A stretch of DNA of 64,000 bases, from contig MPUH01000238.1 in the NCBI GenBank assembly GCA_001970955.1, positions 1-64,000 on the forward strand, written 5' to 3'. Position numbers and translations under genes: made by a program. This document shows, piece by piece, positions 19,408 through 28,412 of the stretch (position 1 is the stretch's first letter; each line of letters opens with the position of its first letter). Below the pieces are notes generated by a model. It was not told where the DNA came from and did no database searches. It was given only the letters and a program-made list of their open reading frames with translations. Source of the stretch: Stentor coeruleus (Eukaryota; Ciliophora; Heterotrichea; Heterotrichida; Stentoridae).

Positions 19408-20109
19408 TTAAGCATTACTAATTGGAATTTGCTTATAATCAAATTTCACTTTCTTCTTTAATTCACTTATTTTCTTTAAAAAGTGTTGAACTTGTATATT
19501 AGATAAAAATCTGTAATGAGCTCCCATCAGGAGTTCAGTAGTCATCCCGTATTTTCTAAATATTTCATCATAAAGTTCATTTTCTTGTGCTATAAACTCT
19601 ATATAGTCTTGTTTTTCTATATAATGTTCAAGAATCTGAATATAAATTTTTAGCATCTTTGCATATTCTCTTGCAGTGAATCTTGGAGTAAAAACAAATA
19701 CTGGGTGTAAAACCTTAAGAATTCCTTTGTGTAGCCTACTAACAAAAGTTGAGTTCTCATCTTTGTTGAAAAAATCAATAAATTCATTTAAATCAGCATC
19801 GAAATAGGAGCAGACTTCTTTTACTTGGATTTTCAGGTTTTCAGCCTTTTGGATTAGAAGCGTTTTCATGCTGTTTACATTTTTAGAAGAAAGTCTTTTC
19901 CTTTCTTTAAAGTTGTAGACAGTTTGAGTGATAATTTCTAGTTTAAATGGAAGCTCGCTGCTTATTATAAAAGCGATTTTACGGAATTTTTTCTCGTCTA
20001 GAACTGGATGAGAAGGCTTTGTAGCTTTATGATAAAGAAAGATACTTGATAACCCAGCTATTCCAGTTAAACCTATGATTAGAGCTTTGTGCCAATATTC
20101 AAGTGGCAT
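19408..20109 (-). CDS. Unrecognised membrane-anchored protein
   Basis: This 233-residue protein has one hydrophobic segment near the N terminus (about residues 8-27, ALIIGLTGIAGLSSIFLYHK). Basic residues follow it, so it probably acts as a signal anchor with the rest in the cytosol, or as an outer-membrane organelle anchor. The remaining 200 residues are helical, Lys/Glu/Phe-rich and unlike any family I know, with no catalytic motif visible. GCTAATAAAT precedes the ATG. It stands alone between two long gene-poor spacers. Confidence 0.6.
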   Translation of the reverse strand: MPLEYWHKALIIGLTGIAGLSSIFLYHKATKPSHPVLDEKKFRKIAFIISSELPFKLEIITQTVYNFKERKRLSSKNVNSMKTLLIQKAENLKIQVKEVCSYFDADLNEFIDFFNKDENSTFVSRLHKGILKVLHPVFVFTPRFTAREYAKMLKIYIQILEHYIEKQDYIEFIAQENELYDEIFRKYGMTTELLMGAHYRFLSNIQVQHFLKKISELKKKVKFDYKQIPISNA

Positions 20110-21928
20110 ATTTATTAGCCGTATTTCAACATATTTAAAATGATTATGATAATTACTTATAAGAGATATGATTTTTCTTAAGATATGAAAAATTATGTAT
20201 TAAAGCACCTAATAATTTTTATGGAATATATATAGGTCCATAAGGATGAAAATTTAATTATTGGTCACTGATGACTAAAAGTACTTTATTTTGATAAAAT
20301 TGAAGATGCTCTAATAGTTATAGACTTAATTTATAGAGATGCTATTAAAGTTGCAAATAAAATATTAGGAAAATTTCTAAAGAAAACCAATTATTTTTAT
20401 GTGTGATTAAAGAAAGTGACTGTGATATTGAGAATTTTAAGAAGGAAAAAAACTATTTAAATGGAGAAATGCAGGAGATTGGTAAATTGAAAAGGCTGCT
20501 GAAGAAATAATTCGCTAAAAAAGAGACAATCAAAATAAAAATGAGGTGGAGAGGAGAGGATTTGAGGTTATGAAAACATTACAAGAGAACTATTGAAGAG
20601 CTTAAAAAAAATAAAAGTTTTCAAGGTTATTAATTATGATTTAGATTATTATATATTTATTTAATACAAAATTATAGCAATTATTATAGAAGGTAAATTA
20701 AGCTATATATTTGTGAACTTTCGACTGATATGATATAGGACTATTAGTTATGAAAATCAAAATATTTTAAACTAAGTAAAATATTATAAATTTACACAAT
20801 AAGCTAAAATGTAAATATCTTATAAATTTAAAAGTATATTAGAGTAGTATAACTCATAAAGCATACTTGCTGATGATATAAACTTATTAATTTGTGAAAA
20901 TGTGGAATTTTATAAAGAAAAGCATATTCTTACTAAAGAATAGTTTTCCTAATTTTTATTCTTCTAATACGCTTTTTCAGTATGAATTAGTATTTCATAA
21001 ATTTTGTAAAATATATCCCATAAGAGCCAGTTAGTTGAAATGCGCTGATGATTGCATCTTCTTTGATATCAGCCTATGCATTCAAAGCAATTTTTAATAA
21101 GTTCCTACCTATTGACAGTTTTTATATTTCCAGTTTTCAATGATTCTCAATCTGCTCCATTTGATTTTGAATTCGATATTTTTGGATAATCTTTCAAAAG
21201 ATGAAATGACGATTGCATTTAATTGCTTAATAAAACTCTCTTGAATAAAGAATATTTTCACATACAAATTCTTAATAGTTTTGTGAGTTTTGTGAGTTGT
21301 ACAAGAATCTGAATAATAAACTGTGATCAAGGCTTGAATTTTCTTCTGTCTCCAGAAACCGAAACTAGGACAATTATAGCATGATTCTTTTTTAGAATTT
21401 ATTCAAACAATTGATATTTTTCTTTGAAATCATAATTGTGATGCATCTTGATTCCGTTCAAATTTGGTCTTGTAGAATTAATATTTCGCTTGGATGATAG
21501 TCTTACAGCAATTTTATAAGTTTTTCAAAAAATTTTCTAGCCAAATCTACTGTTTTTTTCTATAAATTTAGTACTTAATACATTTATATTTCAAAATACC
21601 TAGCAGTTCTTTTTTTTTGCTTATATAACCAACTTTTCAACGCTTGAAAATTGGTGATCTCTAAATTTTATGCAATTTTTAGTGCTTTGATTTTTTTCTA
21701 TAAACTAAAACTTGAATCCCTTGATAATCCACAGCACCTTATCAATATTTGATGTCTATTTTATGATTGATGAGTGAGATTTACATTGAATTTAAGTGTT
21801 ACTTTCTGGCCATAAACCTTTAACTTGGCTTTAATATAATACTCTACAATTCCTATTTTATTAAAATTAAGAGTCTTTTCTGATGAAAATGAAAATACTT
21901 ACTTTGAAGTAATAAAATATATATTATA
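20110..21928. other. Intergenic region with possible gene relics
   Basis: No intact gene is supported. On the plus strand about 20400-20640 reads as charged coiled-coil-like sequence interrupted by TAA and TGA. On the minus strand about 21109-21385 holds a 90-codon open stretch with a CYNC pair, bounded by stops and without a proper start. Both look like decayed genes of unknown identity. The rest is A/T-rich. Confidence 0.4.
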
Positions 21929-23269
21929 ATGAAATCTTCCTGCTATAAAAACTCGTTATCTCGAGCTAATGAATTCAACATAATGGCTGAAACTATCAAG
22001 AGATTACAAAACATTGAACAAGAAAAATTTAACATAGATGAAGCTTTTAAATTGAATCTTAAGGCAATTGAAATCCTAAATGGAGAATTTCATGAAGCAA
22101 AAAAAATAATTGAGACTGTCTATAATCATCTTAGTGATTCTAGCTTGGATAATATAGTTTTTAAAAGGTCCCCTAATCAAAACCCAGCTTATCTACAAAA
22201 AAGTATAGCAGAATCAACTACTGTTAGCTTCAAGGACGATATTCCCCAAAAAGTAATTGAATTAGCCAAGAAAGTTACATATGATTTTAACGATTTAATA
22301 AAACAAATAGAATACTTAAAGCAAGAGAACTTTAATTTTAAAAAAACATTTGATTCTGTTGGTAAAAATAATGCTGAAAGTGAGTCAAAGCTAAGAAAAC
22401 TAATCGAAAACCTAGCAAAAACAGAAAAAAAGCTAAAAAACGAAGAATCAGAGAAAAAAATTGCCTTAAGCAAAGTAGAATCAGTAAAAATCGAACTAAA
22501 TGAGGTAAAAGAAGAATTATTATTTAAGATAAGTGAATTGAACAAGCAGATTAAAGCAAATGAGAATGATTATAAAAATAAAATAAACGATTTAGAAAAA
22601 AGAAATGCTAAAGCCGAAAGAGAAAAACTGGATATGAATAAGAAAATATTTGAACTTGATAAAAAATCCCAGGAATATGAGCAGAATTTACGAAATTTTG
22701 AAAAAGAGAAAGAAGAAATTAAGAAAAGCTTTTTTAATAAGATTTCTACTTTAGATGAAGAAAATGCAAAGTATAAAAAGTTAATTAATGATTATGAATC
22801 AAGATATCAAGAAGGTTTTAATAATCCAGATGAAAAAAAAATCAACGAAGAAAAAATAGCTATGCTCTATAAGGAAATTGAAGAAAATAAAGCAAAAATA
22901 ATTGTTACCCAAGTAAACAATGTTGCAATGGTTAATAAAATAAAGGAAATTAATGTAATTTTTATATAGGAAAAATGCGAAAATCTAAAAAGCACAATAA
23001 TTGACTTAGAAAGAAGGTTATATCAAAAAGACACTGAGATAAATTCGCTAAAAGCATCCATAAGTATTTATAAAAATGAAGATAATGCCCAAAAGGAAAT
23101 AAAAATTCTTAAAGATGAAAAAGATTTGCTATTAAATGAACTAAGTAATTTAAGTAAAGAGAAAGATAAGATTGAAAAAAAATTAAATAGTGAATATCAT
23201 CTGGCAACATCTGCAGAATATTATAGAAAAATTATTATGGAACTTGAAAAAAAGAATAATTATTACTAG
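21929..23269 (+). CDS. Long coiled-coil protein, 441 residues, one 15-base intron
   Basis: Almost the entire protein is predicted coiled coil: heptads rich in Lys, Glu, Leu and Asn from about residue 120 to the end, after a short N-terminal helical segment. There is no enzymatic motif. The first exon ends at 22954. The unspliced frame hits a TAG that is the last triplet of a 15-base intron at 22955-22969 (GTAATTTTTATATAG). Removing it continues the coiled coil in frame for 99 more residues to TAG at 23267-23269. A structural role (cytoskeleton or basal body) is plausible but not shown. Similar coiled-coil proteins are too generic to name a family. Confidence 0.75.
22955..22969 (+). other. 15-base spliceosomal intron
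   Basis: GTAATTTTTATATAG sits between two coiled-coil exons in phase 0. Its 3' TAG would otherwise stop the frame. Confidence 0.9.
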
Positions 23270-24023
23270 TTTATTATTTAAAATATGATATTTTGTACTT
23301 CTCAAATAATTAAATATCAATAAGGAGTTTTATTATAGAGTATTTCTATATGTATACTTGATATAAAANAAAAAATGTTTAGAACTAAGTAAATTTCTTG
23401 TTGTACTGACTAAGTTACAATCTCATCAAGTGTAAAAAAAAAAAGCAGAGGTCTCTACAAACTAATAGGAGCTGATCACATCAGATATATATAGCCATAA
23501 ATTTTTTTATTTTGCATTTTGATATGATGCAATTTATAAACTAAATAAAAATAGCAATTATGGTTTATATAATTAATATTAAATGACCAATTAAAACTTA
23601 GATATAAAATGTATATTCTAATAACTTTAACTTAAATAGATTAAAACGTTATAAGCATTCTATTAGAGAATAAGATTGTGGTTTTAGTAATGAAACAAAT
23701 ATTTTAAGTAAATTAATGCCACCCAGAACTCTTTTGATTAACTGCTCAATCAAAAATATAGCTCATGGACATTTTGTGTTTAAAATTAAAATGAATAATT
23801 CCCTATAATAATCACAGAAGATAAATTATGGCATTTTTTTAAAAGTAAATTCAGTTATATTTATTTTTTTATTTTATATTTTGGGTGCTATAAATCATTT
23901 ATACTCTCAATGCATATTTTTCAAGTAATTATCAAAAAAATAAACCTATTTTTTAAGTATTTACTCAAAAATCATAAAAACTTATAAGATGTATTTTTTT
24001 AAATTAGCTAAGTGTAATATAAA
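23270..24023. other. Spacer before the NEK kinase, with one unresolved base
   Basis: A/T-rich, without a gene. Position 23369 is an N inside an A run, so the base call or assembly is weak there. TAATATAAA lies directly before the next start codon. Confidence 0.6.
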
Positions 24024-26546
24024 ATGGCTTTGAAATCTACTTTGAAGGATTTTGAAGTGCTTAACAAATTAGGACAAGGCAGCTTCGGAACAGTATTTAA
24101 AGTAAGAAGAAAAGTTGACAAAAACCTTTATGTGATGAAAACAATCAATATTTCTCAGATGGACAAGAGAGGGCAACAAGAAGCAATCAATGAAGTTAAA
24201 ATTCTAGCTTCACTTGACAGTCCTTATATAGTAAAATATTTTGACTCTTTCATTGAAAACAAAACACTTCATATCATTATGGAGTTTTGTGATAAAGGGG
24301 ATTTAAGTCAAGCCATACGAAGCCAAATGGGTCGTCTGATAACAGAAAATAAAATCTGGAAATACTTCATTCAAATGTGTTTAGGACTTGAATACATTCA
24401 TGGCAGGAAGATTCTTCATAGAGATATCAAAAGTCTAAATGTTTTTCTAGTGAGAGATGATGTTGTTAGAATAGGCGATCTTGGTGTAGCTAAAGTTCTG
24501 GCAAACACTGCCGCCTTTGCCCATACTATGGTTGGAACTCCTTATTATTTATCCCCAGAGCTTTGTTAAGAGAAATCCCCAGAACTTTGTGAAGAGAAAC
24601 CTTATAATGTTAAAAGTGATGTATGGGCACTTGGTTGTGTTTTGTATGAATTATGCACATTAAAGCATCCTTTTGACGCTTTAAACCAAGCCGCTTTATT
24701 ATTAAAAATTATCAAAGGTAGTTATATTCCTGTAAGCACAAATTATTCAGCAGAACTTCGTGAAATAGTTGACCAAACACTTTGCAAAGATTACCGCAAA
24801 CGTCCAACAATTTCAGCAATCCTTTCTCGCCCAAATTTGAAAGAAAGAGCTATATCTTTAAATATACCAATTCCTCAAGGCTCTGTACTTTATAATGCAG
24901 GTATTCCTATTGTTAAAGATCCAGCTTTAGCTTATCAAAGCCAAATGGCAGTTATAGAGGAAGAAAAAGTTCATGTACCGAAGATTATTAAGGTTAATGA
25001 GGCAAAAAATATATCTCCAGCACCAAATAGGAACTTTGCTAAAGGGAAAGTAAATGAAAAAGATAATAAGGCCCCTGAAAAACCTCCAGAAAAAGTTCAA
25101 GAAAGGCATTCAGCATTAGGAAGAGTAAGTGATTCAGATGCAAAAGGTAAAGATAAAGTGCCAGAAAAACCTAAAATCATTGAAAAGCCAAAAAGTGAAA
25201 GAGAAATTCGCCCATTAGCTGCAAAAGTTGAAGAAAGGGTTAAAGCATTTGAAGAAAAGCAAAAAGTTGAAAGAGAAATTCGCCCACAAGCTGTAAAAAT
25301 TGAAGAGAAGCTTAAATTAGTTGAAGAAAAGCCAAAAAACGAAAGAGAAATTCGCCCTTTAGCTGCAAAAGTTGAAGAAAAGCCTAAAGAGCAAAGAAAG
25401 TTCTGGGAAAAGCCTCAGGAAGTCAAAGAAAAGGAAATAAATGATATCAAAAATCTCCCAAAAGTAAAGCCACAACAAGAAATATCCCCACATATAAACA
25501 ATATCCATTTTGAGCCTCCAGGAAAAGTTGAACCTAAACAGCCTGAGCCAAAAATTAAACAAAGCCCATTTAAAGTTTCACCAAAGAACATGGGCAATAA
25601 ACTCGAAAACAAAGTTGAAGCTCAAAAAATCATACAAAATAAGGCTATTGTTAAAAGTGCACCTAGAATTGATAATAAACAAAAAATTATAAGACCTGGT
25701 GTTCAAGCACCTCATTTTATGCCTCCACAAAGGCCTGTTGATTTAAAAGCTCAAAAAAAAGAGCTTGATCCTCCAAAAGTGATACAAGAAGTTAAAGAAG
25801 TTCAAGATTTACCTGATTATCCTAAGAAAAAAGTTTCGGTTCAAATATTAAAGCCTGTGTTAAAGAAATTTGAAGTTAAGAATTTTGATATTCTTACTAA
25901 ACCGATTTTTGAAGATTTGCCTTTTGTTTTTGAGCAGTTTGGTGAGACAATTGATTGGAATTTCACTCAAACAGGTTTTTCATGTAAAGATTTCATTCCA
26001 GTAGCTACGCATACTAAAGAAGAATTCCCATATTTTCAAGTGAATTATGCTAAAGATCAGGCTTCTAGTGGAGTGAGTGAGCAAAGTGATGATGAATTGT
26101 ATCTTGTAAGTGACTCGGAAGGAGATGAAAGTGAGGACCTTGGTGAAAATGAACCTGAAAATAATTGTGAAAATGAAGAATTTGAAGAGGAAAATAAGAA
26201 AGAAGAAGATGAAGATATTCTAGGGAAATTTGAAAAGAAAAAAAAAGAACTTTCAGAAGCAATCAAACTTGAAATGATGAGAAGGAATGAAATTATTAAA
26301 CGAGTTGGACAGGAAACCTTTCAAGAAATGTATGATTTTTTCAAAGCAAAAGCAAGTGTAATTCTAATTTAGAATGTCGGCGACCTTAACGAAAGTGAGC
26401 AGCTTGAAATCGAAAATTTCATGTATACTTGTGTATCTATTGAGAACACTGATATCATCATAACAATTTCAAGACTCTTCCATAACGAATCAGAACGCAA
26501 ACGATTAGAATCCGAAGTTGCTTTTTTACAGTCTCAGATTTCATAA
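24024..26546 (+). CDS. NEK-family protein kinase with long Lys/Pro-rich tail; in-frame TAA in a tandem duplication
   Basis: The N-terminal kinase domain has the glycine loop GQGSFG (17-22), catalytic Lys 39, HRDIKSLN (132-139), DLG (152-154, Leu for Phe as in many protist NEKs) and GTPYYLSPE, a NEK-type activation segment. NEKs act at centrioles, cilia and in the cell cycle. At 24567-24569 the frame carries TAA, within the first unit of a 24-base tandem duplication, after which the domain continues in the same frame (KSDVWALGCVLYELC). The tail (about 290-780) is rich in Lys, Glu and Pro, with three repeats built on EREIRPLAAKVEE. A 15-base intron at 26358-26372 leads to a last exon of 57 residues ending at 26546. 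Whether the TAA is real, an assembly fault or a sign of a dead copy cannot be told from sequence. Confidence 0.8.
24552..24599 (+). repeat. 24 bp tandem duplication inside the kinase domain
   Basis: TCCCCAGAGCTTTGTTAAGAGAAA (24552-24575) is followed directly by a copy (24576-24599) with two changes. The NEK consensus needs only one unit (SPELCEEKPYN). The first unit contains the in-frame TAA where the second has GAA in the reading TGT-GAA. Confidence 0.95.
26358..26372 (+). other. 15-base spliceosomal intron
   Basis: GTAATTCTAATTTAG in phase 0 near the 3' end of the NEK gene. Removing it extends the protein by 57 helical residues. Confidence 0.85.
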
Positions 26547-26617
26547 TCCATACTACTAAAGTAATAAATACATTTATGTTAAAGAAATAGTGTGTAGAGA
26601 AAATGTATAATATATAA

Positions 26618-27487
26618 ATGGGCAATACTGGGATACAATTCAACCAATCTCAGCTTAAAGCTAATCTTCAGATGGGGATTTCACGACTAAATTTGATGAA
26701 AAACAAAAGGATCAACCAAATTAGCATTGCTAAAGATGAGATTGCCACACTACTCCACAATGGTAAAGAAGAAATGGCTATGGTAAAAGTTGAAAGCATA
26801 ATAAATCATGAGAACTTTATAACTGCAGTTGAAGTTCTAATAATGTTCTGTGCGCAGCTCAATGAAAGAGTTTTTCAGATCGCATCAGCATCAAAATGTC
26901 CTCCCGACTTAAATATAACAATAGAAACAATAATCTGGGCTTCAACCAAAATTGATAGCAAAGAATTAGTTGAGGTTCGTCAAAATTTAGGGGCGAAGTT
27001 TGGATTTGAATTCTGTAGAAATGCAGCAGAAAATCGTGATGGACAAGTTAACAGTATCATCCGTGATAAACTCGTAAATACAGTTCCAGATGAAGAAACT
27101 AAAGTAATCAAAATTCAAGAAATTGCTTCTGAGAAAAGAATTGATTTTGTTTTCAAACATCATATAAGACAAGAAATACAAAACTCTCATATGCCTCCTC
27201 CAAGTCAAGGTGGCTTTTCTCAAGCAAATAATTTCCCTCCTCCAAACAATTTCCCTCCATCTAATAACTTTCCCCCACCAAGCAACTTCCCTCCTCCAAA
27301 TAATTTCCAAGAAGGAAACTTTCCCCCAACAAATAACTTCCCACCTCCTTCCAACTTTCCTCCTGAACCACCTAGGAATGAAATCCCACCTCCTGTTAAG
27401 TTTGAAGCTCCACCAAGTGTGCCAAATCCTAACTACCAGGATTTTGATATTGACTCATTAGAAGAAAGATTCAAAAGACTCAAGTAA
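26618..27487 (+). CDS. IST1: IST1 homologue, ESCRT-III associated
   Basis: The 289-residue protein has an N-terminal IST1 domain (about 10-175) with the family's landmarks: KANLQMGISRLNLMKNK, then GKEEMAMVKVE.IINHE, the GAKFGFEF block and the 'GQVN' turn. IST1 binds ESCRT-III subunits and regulates Vps4 in endosomal sorting and in cytokinetic abscission. A linker of Asn-Phe-Pro-Pro repeats (about 195-260) leads to a C-terminal helix FDIDSLEERFKRLK that matches the MIT-interacting motif used by human IST1 to bind Vps4 and other MIT proteins. TAATATATAA precedes the ATG. The gene starts 71 bases after the NEK stop. The linker is more repetitive than in animals. Confidence 0.9.
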   Translation: MGNTGIQFNQSQLKANLQMGISRLNLMKNKRINQISIAKDEIATLLHNGKEEMAMVKVESIINHENFITAVEVLIMFCAQLNERVFQIASASKCPPDLNITIETIIWASTKIDSKELVEVRQNLGAKFGFEFCRNAAENRDGQVNSIIRDKLVNTVPDEETKVIKIQEIASEKRIDFVFKHHIRQEIQNSHMPPPSQGGFSQANNFPPPNNFPPSNNFPPPSNFPPPNNFQEGNFPPTNNFPPPSNFPPEPPRNEIPPPVKFEAPPSVPNPNYQDFDIDSLEERFKRLK

Positions 27488-28412
27488 TTAATACTTTATT
27501 AGGTTACATATTATATAAGGTCTAAAAACTAAAGTTTTTTGTTTCTTTCTTGATCACTAAATTCTGAGTAAGCCATCACACTAAAACTTTATTTATGCTT
27601 AGCAAGGCTCAGTGTTGATAATCTTGAGATTTTCATCTTTTTCAGATGTGAGGACTTATTCAATTCCCAGTTCATCATTATTTTGATTTTCTTAATACTG
27701 AAAAAACTCTTCTTTTCTATTTGTGTCGAGACACCTGCTTGATATCTTCTTTATGAGATCATTATATTCAGATGCACTTTTATACTTTCTTCAGACTAAA
27801 TATAAGAAGAATGCATTGTAATATAATATTTCTCAGTTAAGAGTATATGCTAGAAAACTTCTTTTAAAAAAATAACCATGCATATTTTTTATTGGCTTTT
27901 ATTCAAGTATACTTTGAGTTTATGCACTGTCTTAAATAATTTGAATGAAATAGTTTTCCATATCATTTATCGTAATTTGTTTCTGCTTAGTTATAAATAC
28001 GAAAAATATTTTCTACCATTCTAAAGAATCAAAGTGTATCTTTTTGCAAATTCCTTTAAAATTCAAGTTCTCCAGTACTAGCTTGCATCATAAAAATTTC
28101 TATGGTTCTCGCATTTTCTTCAAATAAGTTCAAAGTTTCCTTAACTATGAATTTAAATTTATAATTAGCCTTTATCATGACAAGGGATATATCAACCAAA
28201 TGAAATAATATTTTTTATCTTTTAAAAGCCTACACTAACTATTTTTCTTAAATTTTCACTATAAAACTTCTTTTCTAAAGCCATAAAAAATTAATCAAAT
28301 AAAAAGTCCTGTCAATATAAAAAGACAATTTTCCATCACCAACCCTATGATATTCGTATTAAAATCATGAGGATAAATCACCCTAAAGTATAACATGAAT
28401 ATTTATATATAA
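27488..28412. other. Intergenic region with a possible leftward gene relic
   Basis: There is no intact gene. About 28056-28180 on the minus strand reads as 41 protein-like codons without stops, flanked by sequence with many stops. The 110 bases before 28413 are rich in A, C and T and poor in G, and end in TTATATATAA against the ATG of the next gene. Confidence 0.4.

Noticed and set aside
24567-24569. Reassigned TAA codon (glutamine) in the NEK gene as evidence for a non-standard code
   Set aside because: TAA, TAG and TGA all end other genes cleanly here, and no other conserved domain contains an in-frame stop once short introns are removed.
24563-24582. Short intron explaining the NEK stop
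   Set aside because: The GT...AG intervals available around the stop are not 15 or 16 bases long, and removing the 18-base one still leaves a TAA.
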